Source: Paralcaligenes sp. KSB-10
GTDB taxonomy: Bacteria > Pseudomonadota > Gammaproteobacteria > Burkholderiales > Burkholderiaceae_B
DNA length: 64,000 nucleotides
Assembly: GCF_021266465.1 (NCBI RefSeq)
Contig: NZ_CP089848.1
Location: 3,968,001 to 4,032,000 of the forward strand
Reading direction: 5' to 3'
Shown here: piece after piece, positions 1 through 8,062 of the stretch
How positions within the stretch are numbered: the stretch's first letter is position 1
How the letters are laid out: each line of letters opens with the position of its first letter
Translations under genes and position numbers: made by a program
Notes under the pieces: generated by a model
The model's input: only the letters and a program-made list of their open reading frames with translations
Database searches by the model: none
What the model was told of the DNA's origin: nothing

Positions 1-1120
1 GCTGCAGCGCTGCCGTCAGCCGCTGTGCCCGCGCGCGATTGGCATTGAGCACATCGTCTTCATCAAAAATCGCCAAGGTTGCCAGCGCCGCGCGGCAGGC
101 CAGGGGGTTGCCGGTATAGGAGTGGGAGTGCAGGAATCCCCGGGCCGTGTCGGCATCGTAGAACGCCTGGTAAATCGCATCGGTGGTCATGACCAGCGAC
201 AACGGCAGATAACCGCCGCTGATACCCTTGGACAGGCAGACGAAGTCGGGCCAGACCGCTGCTGTTTCGGGGCTTGCGCCGCACGCTTGCTCGGAAGCGA
301 AAAAAGTCCCCGTACGGCCGCAGCCCACGGCGATCTCGTCGAAAATCAGATGGACTTCGTACTTGTCGCACAAGGCCCGTGCCTGCGCCAGATACACCGG
401 GTCGTGCATGGCCATGCCGGTGGCGCATTGCACCAGGGGTTCGATAATCAGGGCGGCAATATGGGTGCTGCGTTGCTGCAGCAATAATTCCAGTGCGTGG
501 GCCGCGCGGTATGCCACATCGGCGGCTGTTTCGCCTTTTTGCGCGGCACGGGCATCGGGCGACATGGCCACGTGCGCCCCGTGCAATAGCGGGCCGTACG
601 CATCCCGGAACAGGGCGACGTCGGTAACCGCCAGCGCGCCTATGGTTTCGCCGTGATAGCTGCCCTGAAGACAGATGAACTCCCGCTTTTCGCTGTGGCC
701 GGCATTGCGCCAGGCATGGAAGCTCATTTTCAGCGCAATCTCCACCGCCGAGGCGCCGTCCGAAGCATAGAAGCAATGGCCCAGCGCATGGCCCGTCAGC
801 GCCGCCAGCTTTTCGGACAGGCGTATCACCGGCTCGTGGGTCAAGCCCGCCAGCATGGCGTGCTCGAGCTTGTCGAGCTGATCTTTCAATGCCGCGTTGA
901 TGCGCGGGTTGGCATGGCCGAACAGATTGACCCACCATGAGCTGATCGCATCCAGGTAGCGCTTGCCATCCGAACCATATAGCCATGCGCCCCGACCGTG
1001 GCTGACCGGCACCAGCGGTACCGATTCGTGATGCTGCATTTGCGTGCAGGGGTGCCAGACACTATGCAGGCTGCGTTGCACCATGTCCGACTGCGATTCC
1101 GATTGCGTGTATTTATCCAT
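1..1120 (-). CDS. bioA: Adenosylmethionine-8-amino-7-oxononanoate aminotransferase, partial
   Basis: This PLP enzyme converts KAPA to DAPA in biotin synthesis, with SAM as amino donor. The reading frame opens with an ATG at 1120 (MDKYTQSESQSD) and soon shows the BioA N-terminal signature: SVWHPCTQM, then a GRGAWLYGSDGKRYLD stretch and SSWWVNLFGHANPRIN. About 373 codons are inside the window. The C-terminus (some 60-80 residues, judged from usual BioA length) lies beyond the left edge. Its start overlaps the bioF stop by 8 nt, which implies translational coupling in a P450-bioF-bioA operon. bioD and bioB, if clustered, would lie to the left. Confidence 0.93.
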   Translation of the reverse strand, partial: MDKYTQSESQSDMVQRSLHSVWHPCTQMQHHESVPLVPVSHGRGAWLYGSDGKRYLDAISSWWVNLFGHANPRINAALKDQLDKLEHAMLAGLTHEPVIRLSEKLAALTGHALGHCFYASDGASAVEIALKMSFHAWRNAGHSEKREFICLQGSYHGETIGALAVTDVALFRDAYGPLLHGAHVAMSPDARAAQKGETAADVAYRAAHALELLLQQRSTHIAALIIEPLVQCATGMAMHDPVYLAQARALCDKYEVHLIFDEIAVGCGRTGTFFASEQACGASPETAAVWPDFVCLSKGISGGYLPLSLVMTTDAIYQAFYDADTARGFLHSHSYTGNPLACRAALATLAIFDEDDVLNANRARAQRLTAALQ

Positions 1121-2282
1121 AATGTTTGGCGAGTGTGTGCAGCCCGTCGATAAGCCGGTCGATCTGCTCGGCCGTATGCGCGGCCGACAGCGAAATGCGC
1201 AATCGCGCGGTTTTCTTCGGTACGGTCGGCGGCCTTATCGCGGGAACCCAGATACCTTGTTTATGCAAGCCTTCCATCAGGTCCAGCGCGAGTCGATTGT
1301 CTTGAACCACCAAAGCCTGAATGGGCGTTTGCGAAGGCAGCACAGGCCAGCTCAAGCTTGCCAGCCCGGCGCGCAGCCGCTCGATCAATTGCCGCAAATG
1401 CTGCCGCCGCCACTCCTCGGTGCGCACCAGCTCTAGCGAGGCCAATAGCGTGGTGGCCAGCAAAGGCGGGCTGGCAGTGGTGAATATATAGGTGCGCGCC
1501 CGTTGCAGCAGCCATTCGATCAGGCTTGCGTCGCCGGCGACAAAGGCGCCGTAGACGCCGGCGGCCTTGCCCAAGGTTCCCATATACAGGATGCGCGGCG
1601 ATGCCAGGCCGAAATGCGCCAGGCTGCCGCGTCCCTGCGGCCCCAGCACGCCAAAGCCATGGGCATCGTCCACCAGCAGCCAGGCGTCGTATTTTTCGCA
1701 TAAGGCCAGCAATTCCTGCAACGGCGCAATATCGCCATCCATGCTGAACACGGCATCACTTATCACCAGTTTTCGTGGGCTGGCGTTTTTTTTCAGCAGG
1801 TATTCCAGCCGTGCGACATCGGCGTGCGGGTAAATCCTGAACTGCGCCCCGGACAGCCGCGCGCCATCGATCAGGCAGGCATGGTTCAGGCGATCTGAAA
1901 ATATCGTATCTCCGGGGCCGGCCAGGGCCGGAATGATGCCCAGGTTGGCCATATAGCCGGTCGAAAAATGCAAGGCGCGCGGCGCACCGACGAATTCGGC
2001 CAATGCGGTTTCCAGATCCTCGACGGCGCGTGTGTGGCCGCTGATCAGTGCGGAGGCGCCGGCACCCACGCCGTAGGCATCCAGCCCCGCATGCGCGGCG
2101 GCAATCAAGGCGGGGTGATTGGCCAATCCCAGGTAATCATTGCTGCAGAATGCCAGATACGGCTTGTCGCCGACATTCAATATCGGCCCTTGAGGGCCCT
2201 CGACCGTCCGGCGCCTGCGCAATAGCTGGCGCTCCTGCAATTGCGTCAATTGATCGCCGATCTGAGCCATCAGGTCAGGCAT
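1113..2282 (-). CDS. bioF: 8-amino-7-oxononanoate synthase
   Basis: BioF condenses pimeloyl-ACP (or pimeloyl-CoA) with alanine to form KAPA, the first step of biotin ring assembly. The protein is 389 aa from the ATG at 2282. It has the alpha-oxoamine synthase features: CSNDYLGLANHP near the N-terminus, the DDAHGFGVLG motif, and the PLP-binding Lys in LYMGTLGKAAGVYG (about residue 239). A longer in-frame start at 2327 exists, but the preferred ATG overlaps the P450 stop by 8 nt. This repeats the geometry of the bioF/bioA junction, and the extra 15 residues (Arg/His-rich) lie inside the P450 gene. It sits between the P450 and bioA in one operon. Confidence 0.94.
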   Translation of the reverse strand: MPDLMAQIGDQLTQLQERQLLRRRRTVEGPQGPILNVGDKPYLAFCSNDYLGLANHPALIAAAHAGLDAYGVGAGASALISGHTRAVEDLETALAEFVGAPRALHFSTGYMANLGIIPALAGPGDTIFSDRLNHACLIDGARLSGAQFRIYPHADVARLEYLLKKNASPRKLVISDAVFSMDGDIAPLQELLALCEKYDAWLLVDDAHGFGVLGPQGRGSLAHFGLASPRILYMGTLGKAAGVYGAFVAGDASLIEWLLQRARTYIFTTASPPLLATTLLASLELVRTEEWRRQHLRQLIERLRAGLASLSWPVLPSQTPIQALVVQDNRLALDLMEGLHKQGIWVPAIRPPTVPKKTARLRISLSAAHTAEQIDRLIDGLHTLAKHYG

Positions 2283-3558
2283 GCGATACCTGTTCTTGCG
2301 ATGCCTGTGTCTTGGATCGGCATTCAAAGCGCAGCGGCAACTGGTTCAGGCTGCGGTATACCGCATTGAGTCCCCAGGACTGGACGTCGCCAGCCAACCG
2401 CAGTTTCGGCAAACGCCGCATTACACTGCGCAGCGCTATCTCGGCTTCCAGATACGTCAGCGTTGCTCCCAGGCACACATGCGGGCCATAACCGAAAGAC
2501 AGGTGCGAGCCTTCATTGCGTGTGATGTCGAGTCGATCGGGCGCGCTGAATTTGGCTGGGTCGCGATTGGCCGCGCCGATCAGCGGAATTACCAGCTCGC
2601 CCTTTTTCATCAGCCGGCCGTGCATTTCCACATCGACCTTGAGGCGGCGGCCGGTGTACTGCACCGGACTGTCAAAGCGCAACAGCTCTTTCAGCGCCGA
2701 GGGCAACAAGGACGGCGTCTGTTGCAGCAACTGCCATTGCCGCGGATGTGCCAGCAGCGCCAGCATGCCGTTGCCCAGCAGGTTCCGGGTTGTCTCGTGG
2801 CCCGCAAACAGCAAGGTGCAGCACTGGGCCAGCAGTTCCTTGGAGGTAGCGATCCCGCCATCGGCCTCTGCCACGATCAATTGGCTGATGAGGTCGTTGC
2901 GGGGTTGCAGGCGGCGTTGAGCCAGCAGGCCGCGAAAATAGTCGCTCATGGCCATCAGGCCGGCCTGGGCGCGCCGGGCGGTTTCGATGCTTGGCGTCGG
3001 GCTGCCGATAAAGCCGGCGATATCGTCGGACCATGCCACGAAGTCGTTGCGATCGGCCGCATCGATCCCCAGCATGGCGGCGATTACCAATGCCGGCAGA
3101 GGCCTGGCGAAATCGTGCATGAAGTCGAATTGTGTTGTTTCAAAGGAGCCCTGCGTTTCCGTTTCGCCTGACTGAACCCCGGCGATGATCTGATCCAGCA
3201 GGCCATCCGCGATGGCCTGAATCTGCGGGATCAATGCCTGCAACGCCGCGGGCTTGAAGCCTGCGCTCATGATCTGCCGCAGGCGCGCATGCCGTGGGGC
3301 GTCAAGAAACAATATCGAACGAGCGAAAATGCGCTTGAAGGCGCGCAACTCGTTCCTTGCCTCCAGCCCGCTGCTATTGACCCAGCCGCCGGCACGGCGC
3401 ACCGAGAAGCGCGGGTCGCGCAATACGCTTGCCACATCGGCGTGTCTGACCAATAGCCATGCGCCGCCGCAGAACTCCCTATTCCAGTGCAGCGGTCCGG
3501 CCGCATGCAAAGCGCGGTAGGCTGGGTAGGGATCGTTGAGGAATTCACGATTGATCAT
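2275..3558 (-). CDS. Cytochrome P450, possible BioI-like pimelate supplier
   Basis: This is a bacterial soluble P450 of 427 aa. Visible motifs are the I-helix LLFAGHETTRN (residues 249-259, Thr256 region for O2 activation), the K-helix ELLR (Glu291/Arg294) and the haem loop FGYGPHVCLG with Cys362 as thiolate ligand. There is no signal peptide. It is the first gene of the biotin operon and its stop overlaps bioF by 8 nt. In Bacillus, BioI is a P450 that cleaves acyl-ACP to make pimeloyl-ACP, so the position suggests the same job here; that role is inferred from context. An AAAGG-type ribosome site precedes the ATG. A bystander oxidase with another substrate cannot be excluded. Confidence 0.9.
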   Translation of the reverse strand: MINREFLNDPYPAYRALHAAGPLHWNREFCGGAWLLVRHADVASVLRDPRFSVRRAGGWVNSSGLEARNELRAFKRIFARSILFLDAPRHARLRQIMSAGFKPAALQALIPQIQAIADGLLDQIIAGVQSGETETQGSFETTQFDFMHDFARPLPALVIAAMLGIDAADRNDFVAWSDDIAGFIGSPTPSIETARRAQAGLMAMSDYFRGLLAQRRLQPRNDLISQLIVAEADGGIATSKELLAQCCTLLFAGHETTRNLLGNGMLALLAHPRQWQLLQQTPSLLPSALKELLRFDSPVQYTGRRLKVDVEMHGRLMKKGELVIPLIGAANRDPAKFSAPDRLDITRNEGSHLSFGYGPHVCLGATLTYLEAEIALRSVMRRLPKLRLAGDVQSWGLNAVYRSLNQLPLRFECRSKTQASQEQVSHA

Positions 3559-3703
3559 GCCGGGCCTTTTGATGCGGTTCTCCGACTTTGCCGTGCCAGG
3601 CGACGAAGATTCGCATCGGTTTTTCGTAAGCGGGTGGGGCGCTGGTGCGTGGCATGACAGGCTGTCTCTGGCGTGTTCGGTTATGGGCGGATATATTCTA
3701 GGA

Positions 3704-3717
3704 CCAAACCTGTTTGG
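3704..3717. promoter_or_regulatory. 14-bp inverted repeat between P450-bio operon and CoA-transferase gene
   Basis: CCAAAC-CT-GTTTGG is a perfect inverted repeat in the 271-bp gap between the divergent P450-bio operon and the CoA-transferase gene at 3830. Its position suits an operator for one or both transcripts. It does not obviously match the long BirA operator or the BioR site. No gene for a dedicated regulator adjoins it. Function is inferred only from symmetry and location. Confidence 0.4.
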
Positions 3718-3829
3718 CCAGACAGCGGGGTTGCATTTGCATTCAATGCCGTGCCGGATGCCAGTTTGAAACTTTTAATTGAGAGTTAGTGCACAATAGT
3801 CGCTTTAACCGGACGATCTGCGAACCACT

Positions 3830-5056
3830 ATGTCTTTACGCCCCGCCCCGCTAACTGGAATTCGTGTTTTAGACCTTACCCGTGTCCTGGCCGGGCCGTG
3901 GTGCACGCAGAACCTGGCCGATCTGGGGGCCGAAGTCATCAAGATCGAACGCCCCGGTTCGGGAGACGATACCCGCAGTTGGGGGCCTCCGTACGTCAAG
4001 GATCAGAACGGCCATGACACCACCGAAGCGGCCTACTATGCCTCGGCCAACCGCAACAAGCTGTCGGTGGCACTGGATATGTCCACCAAGCAAGGCGCCA
4101 GCCTGATTCGCGAACTGGCCCTGCAATGCGATATCCTGGTGGAAAATTTCAAGGTGGGCGGGCTGCGCAAGTACGGCCTCGATTACGACAGCATCAAGGC
4201 CATCAATCCGGCCTTGATCTATTGTTCCATTACAGGGTTCGGCCAGACCGGCCCCTACGCGAGCCGGCCCGGCTACGATTTCATGATCCAGGGCATGGGC
4301 GGGCTCATGAGTATTACCGGTGAGCGCGACGATCTTCCAGGCGGCGGCCCCCAAAAAGCAGGCGTGGCGGTGGCCGATCTGATGACCGGCATGTATTCCA
4401 CCGTGGGCATTCTGGCTGCCTTGCACGAGCGCACCCGCAGCGGCCTGGGCCAGCATATCGATATGGCTTTGCTGGATTGCCAGGTGGCCATGCTGGCAAA
4501 CCAGAATCTGAACTACCTGACCACCGGCGTGGCACCCAGGCGGGCCGGCAATGCCCATCAAAACCTGGTTCCGTACCAGGTCTTCGCCGCCACCGACGGT
4601 CATTTGATTGTAGCGGTGGGCAACGATAGCCAGTTCCGGGCGTACACCCAGGTGATCGGTCGCCCGGATCTGGCCGCCGATGAGCGCTTCAAAACGAATC
4701 CCGGTCGGGTCATCAATCGCGAGGTGCTGGTTCCCATGTTGGTCGAGGCCATGAAAGGGCAGGCGCGCGACTACTGGCTGGCCGAGCTTGAAAAGGCGGG
4801 CGTTCCAGCCGGGCCGATCAACACTATCGATCAGGTTTATCAAAACCCCCAGGTCCAGTCGCGCGGCATGCACATGTCTTTGCCGCACGGCAGCGCCGGG
4901 CATGCGCCGGTGGGGGCAAGCCCTTTGCGGCTTTCAGGCAGCCCTGTCAATTATCGCCATGCCGCCCCCTTGCTGGGCGAACATACCGAGCAAGTACTGC
5001 GTGACCGCCTGGGGCGCTCGGACGAAGAGATCCGCCAGTTGATCGGCAGGCCGTAG
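3830..5056 (+). CDS. CaiB/BaiF-type (class III) CoA-transferase
   Basis: This enzyme moves CoA between acyl-CoA and a free carboxylic acid. It is a full-length class III transferase of 408 aa. It starts with IRVLDLTRVLAGPWCTQ and DLGAEVIKIERP, has the NRNKLSVALD strand, and has the Asp of VADLMTGMYS (about Asp183) at the position of the catalytic aspartate. The C-terminal part contains AGVPAGPINTIDQVY, typical of the family. It lies 119 bp upstream of a 3-hydroxyacyl-CoA dehydrogenase on the same strand, so the two may act on one acid. The substrate cannot be told from sequence. A plausible promoter region (TTGAAA near 3765) precedes it. Confidence 0.92.
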   Translation: MSLRPAPLTGIRVLDLTRVLAGPWCTQNLADLGAEVIKIERPGSGDDTRSWGPPYVKDQNGHDTTEAAYYASANRNKLSVALDMSTKQGASLIRELALQCDILVENFKVGGLRKYGLDYDSIKAINPALIYCSITGFGQTGPYASRPGYDFMIQGMGGLMSITGERDDLPGGGPQKAGVAVADLMTGMYSTVGILAALHERTRSGLGQHIDMALLDCQVAMLANQNLNYLTTGVAPRRAGNAHQNLVPYQVFAATDGHLIVAVGNDSQFRAYTQVIGRPDLAADERFKTNPGRVINREVLVPMLVEAMKGQARDYWLAELEKAGVPAGPINTIDQVYQNPQVQSRGMHMSLPHGSAGHAPVGASPLRLSGSPVNYRHAAPLLGEHTEQVLRDRLGRSDEEIRQLIGRP

Positions 5057-5175
5057 GTGGTCGGCATGGCCCGTTTACGGCAATGCGTGCATGGAAACTG
5101 GGCTATCGTTGAAGAACGGAATTATTGTTAATTTTGCGCCCCAGCGTGGGCGCGAGGCGTTGGGAGTGAATTCAA

Positions 5176-6711
5176 ATGAAGAATATTAAAGTCATAGGCA
5201 TAGTCGGCGCAGGAGCGATGGGGCGTGGAATCGCCCAAATCGCCTCCCAGGCCGGCTATGAAGTCCTGTTGTTCGACCTGAATGCCGAAGCCGTCGCGGC
5301 GGCTCGGGATAATCTGAAGCAAACCTGGGACAAACTGTCGGGCAAGGGGAAAATTGCCCCCGAACTCGCCGCCGCATCGCTGGCGCGCGTCCAGGCGTGC
5401 ACCGATCTGCATTCCATGAGTCGGGCCGATTTGGTCATCGAAGCCGTGGTAGAGCGTCTGGACGTCAAGTGCGAGCTGTTTCAAAAACTTGAAAGCATCG
5501 TGCCGGAAGATTGCCTGCTGGCCTCCAACACCTCGTCTCTGTCCATCACATCCATTGCCGCCGCCTGCGTACGGCCCGACCGGGTATTGGGATACCACTT
5601 CTTCAATCCGGTGCCGCTGATGAAGGTGGTCGAAGTGATCGACGGCTTGCGCAGCGACCCCGCCGCGGGCGATGCGCTAATGGCGCTGGCCCGCGCTATG
5701 GGGCACACGCCGGTACGCGCCAAGGATATGCCGGGTTTTATCGTGAATCATGCCGGCCGAGGAATGAACATCGAAGGCTTGCGACTGGCCCAGGAGGCGG
5801 TGGCGCCGTTTTATCAGGTGGATGCCATCATGCGCGAGCAGGCTGGTTTTCGCATGGGGCCTTTTGAACTGCTCGATTTGACCGGGCTCGATGTTTCGCA
5901 CCCCGTCATGGAGTCGATTTACCGCCAGTTCTATGACGAGCCCCGATTCCGTCCCTCGCCGATCACGGCCACACGCACTGCGGGCAGGCTGCTGGGGCGC
6001 AAGGTGGGCGAAGGCTTTTATACATATCCGGACGGCCGTAAACAGGTTCCTGCCGAGCCGGCGGTGCCCCCCACGGTGGGCGGCTTGAAAGTCTGGCTGG
6101 CTCCTTATCATTCGGCGGGACACAAGCGCGCTTCAGCCTTGTTGAAAGAGCTGGGCGTCAATGTCATTGCCAGCGACCATCCTCCCGTCGATGCCCTGAT
6201 CGTGGTAACACCCTTCGGCGAAGATACCGCCACGGTGGTCGGCTCGCATCAGCTCGATGGCGAGCGCACGGTTGCCCTGGACACCTTCTTTGGCCTGGAG
6301 CAGGGCAAGCGCCGTGTATTGATGTGCTCGCCCGCTACACAGCCCAAGTGGCGCGATGCGGCGCACGCCCTGTTTGCGTCCGATGGCACGGTTGTTTCAG
6401 TCATCGACGATTCGGCGGGTTTTGTGGCGCAGCGCATAGTGGCCACCATCATCAATGTCGCGGCCGATATTGCCCAGCAAACGATTGCCACACCGCATGA
6501 TATCGATTTGGCCGTCTCGCTGGGCCTGGGCTACCCCCAAGGCGGGCCATTGTCGATGGGTGATAGCCTGGGCTCGGCGCATGTGCTGGAAATCCTGCGC
6601 GCCATGTATCGCGTCACGGGCGACGACCGCTACCGTGCCAGCCTGTGGCTGCAGCGTCGTGTACAACTGGGTTTGTCGCTGCGCGCCGAGCCCGTCTGCA
6701 AGGCGCGGTAG
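5176..6711 (+). CDS. 3-hydroxyacyl-CoA dehydrogenase, PaaH-like
   Basis: This enzyme oxidises 3-hydroxyacyl-CoA to 3-oxoacyl-CoA with NAD+. The 511-aa protein has an N-terminal Rossmann fold (GAGAMGRGIAQIA near residue 12), the SNTSSLSIT strand, and GYHFFNPVPLMKVVE with the catalytic His. It then has two C-terminal 3HCDH domains, about 186-285 (MPGFIVNHAGRG) and about 410-505 (DSAGFVAQRIVATI, GYPQGGPLSMGD). This architecture is that of PaaH/PaaC-type dehydrogenases (3-hydroxyadipyl-CoA), which lack a fused crotonase. It is followed by a strong terminator and probably forms a unit with the upstream CoA-transferase. The exact substrate is not shown by the sequence. Confidence 0.9.
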   Translation: MKNIKVIGIVGAGAMGRGIAQIASQAGYEVLLFDLNAEAVAAARDNLKQTWDKLSGKGKIAPELAAASLARVQACTDLHSMSRADLVIEAVVERLDVKCELFQKLESIVPEDCLLASNTSSLSITSIAAACVRPDRVLGYHFFNPVPLMKVVEVIDGLRSDPAAGDALMALARAMGHTPVRAKDMPGFIVNHAGRGMNIEGLRLAQEAVAPFYQVDAIMREQAGFRMGPFELLDLTGLDVSHPVMESIYRQFYDEPRFRPSPITATRTAGRLLGRKVGEGFYTYPDGRKQVPAEPAVPPTVGGLKVWLAPYHSAGHKRASALLKELGVNVIASDHPPVDALIVVTPFGEDTATVVGSHQLDGERTVALDTFFGLEQGKRRVLMCSPATQPKWRDAAHALFASDGTVVSVIDDSAGFVAQRIVATIINVAADIAQQTIATPHDIDLAVSLGLGYPQGGPLSMGDSLGSAHVLEILRAMYRVTGDDRYRASLWLQRRVQLGLSLRAEPVCKAR

Positions 6712-6762
6712 CCGGGCTTTCAGGTCCATGGGGGCCACGCTCCGGCGGCTTGGCCCCGGAAA

Positions 6763-6800
6763 GCAAAAAGCCGCTACGAAGAAAAGTAGCGGCTTTTTGC
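6763..6800. terminator. Bidirectional Rho-independent terminator
   Basis: A 15-bp perfect stem (GCAAAAAGCCGCTAC / GTAGCGGCTTTTTGC) encloses an 8-nt loop, with A-tracts and T-tracts inside the arms. It can therefore end transcription from both sides. It lies between the stop of the plus-strand dehydrogenase (6711) and the stop of the minus-strand cytochrome gene (6831), as expected for convergent genes. Confidence 0.93.
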
Positions 6801-6830
6801 CGGGTGACTCATTGGCCCTTGCGGGCGGCC

Positions 6831-7724
6831 TTATTTGGCGGCGTGCACCATGTATTCGACAGCGGCATGCATTTCAGCGTCGGTGGCTTGCGAGCCGCCG
6901 CGCGGGGGCATGGCGCCGATGCCATGGATGGCATTCTGAACCATGGCGTCGATGCCGGTGGCGATGAACGGCGCCCAGGCTGCCTTGTCGCCAAACTTGG
7001 GCGATCCTGCCGCACCCACCGCGTGGCAGGCGAAACATACTGCTTTGTAGAGTTTTTCGCCGGCTGGATCGATAGCGGCTTCGGCGGCGGGGGCCGCTGC
7101 AACCTTGGCAGCTTCAGCTTTAGGGGCCGGCGCGGCGGCGGGTGCCGGTGCTGCGGCGGCTACTGCAACAGGCTTGGCTTCGGCTTGCTTGGCTTCGGGG
7201 GCGGGAGCCGCAGGTTCTTTGAACGATGCGCCCGACTTGTTGGCCATGTAGGCGATTGCCCGGGCTACTTCATAATCGCTAAGCGAAGGATTGCCGCCCT
7301 TCGGAGGCATGGCGCCAATGCCGTGTATGGCGTTCTTGATCATGGCATCGTAGCCAGTCTTGATGAACGGAGCCCAGGCGGCGTGATCGCCGACTTTCGG
7401 GGCGCCGGCCGCACCGGCAGTATGGCAGGCGGTACAGGTCGAGTCGAAAACCTGCTGCCCGGTCTTGAACACCTTGGGCGCGTTGGCGTCGACCAGGTCG
7501 AAGCTGGCGACAGGCTTGATGCGGGCCTCGATGGCGGCGGGCGTGAGCGTGTCGGATCCGGCGCCGACCTTGTTGCCGGAGGTGACCAGATTGGCCAGCA
7601 TGATGATAAGGATGATCGGGATCAGGAACGCCAGAACCACAGTCACGATAAGCTGTTTGGGGGTTTTTATGAGGCCTTCGTGGTCCTCTATAGTTTCTTC
7701 AATATGCTCTTCGGTGTTGTTCAT
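6831..7724 (-). CDS. Membrane-anchored dihaem cytochrome c5-type protein
   Basis: A 297-aa electron carrier. Residues 24-46 form one transmembrane helix that anchors two periplasmic cytochrome c domains. The haem sites are CTACH (97-101) and CFACH (230-234). Each is followed by a sixth-ligand region, GAMPPKGG (138-144) and GAMPPRGG (271-277), with Met as the likely axial ligand. The two domains are close copies and point to an internal duplication. They are joined by an Ala/Pro/Lys-rich linker (about 170-215) that would be flexible. It is transcribed alone, against the preceding plus-strand gene. It probably carries electrons between respiratory complexes; the partner is unknown. Confidence 0.92.
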   Translation of the reverse strand: MNNTEEHIEETIEDHEGLIKTPKQLIVTVVLAFLIPIILIIMLANLVTSGNKVGAGSDTLTPAAIEARIKPVASFDLVDANAPKVFKTGQQVFDSTCTACHTAGAAGAPKVGDHAAWAPFIKTGYDAMIKNAIHGIGAMPPKGGNPSLSDYEVARAIAYMANKSGASFKEPAAPAPEAKQAEAKPVAVAAAAPAPAAAPAPKAEAAKVAAAPAAEAAIDPAGEKLYKAVCFACHAVGAAGSPKFGDKAAWAPFIATGIDAMVQNAIHGIGAMPPRGGSQATDAEMHAAVEYMVHAAK

Positions 7725-7944
7725 GGTCGAATCCTGCGTGTACGTGATTCAAGGCGCTTCGTGGCCTGATGCTCGTTACTATGGTTGAAAGACAGAGGCA
7801 AGCAGCGTTTACGTGCTTTTTCACCACCCAAGTCCGCGATTATACCGAGACTGCTGCTTAAATGCAGAATTGCGCTTCTTTTGAATACATCCCGCAGATC
7901 GGGAGGGTGCGGGAGGGCGTAAAAAAGCCGACATGAAAACACGC

Positions 7945-7950
7945 TACAAT
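7945..7950 (+). promoter_or_regulatory. Probable -10 box of tRNA-Arg promoter
   Basis: TACAAT lies 10 nt upstream of the mature tRNA 5' end, followed by a GC-rich stretch (CCCC) like a discriminator region. No convincing -35 hexamer was found at the expected distance, so only the -10 element is proposed. Confidence 0.45.
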
Positions 7951-7960
7951 GACGTCCCCT

Positions 7961-8035
7961 GCGCCCGTAGTTCAATGGATAGAATGAGAGTTTCCGAAGC
8001 TCTTGATACAGGTTCGATTCCTGTCGGGCGCACCA
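7961..8035 (+). tRNA. tRNA-Arg (anticodon CCG)
   Basis: The 75-nt sequence folds as a cloverleaf. The acceptor is GCGCCCG paired with CGGGCGC, the D-arm begins GTTCAATGGATAG, and the anticodon loop is TTCCGAA (anticodon CCG, reads CGG Arg codons). The T-arm is ACAGG-TTCGATT-CCTGT, with discriminator A8032 and an encoded CCA end (8033-8035). It lies alone between the cytochrome gene and the NRPS gene. No integrase or attachment-site duplication was seen beside it. Confidence 0.97.
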
Positions 8036-8062
8036 CTTCTCGAATCACAGCGCCGCTCAGCA

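Noticed and set aside
5136-5153. Hairpin GCGCCC-cagcgt-GGGCGC before the 3-hydroxyacyl-CoA dehydrogenase.
   Set aside because: Only a 6-bp stem with no T-run and no match to a known leader, so it is likely chance.
7961-8062. tRNA-Arg as an integration site for a genomic island.
   Set aside because: No integrase, direct repeat of the tRNA 3' end or base-composition shift was seen next to it.
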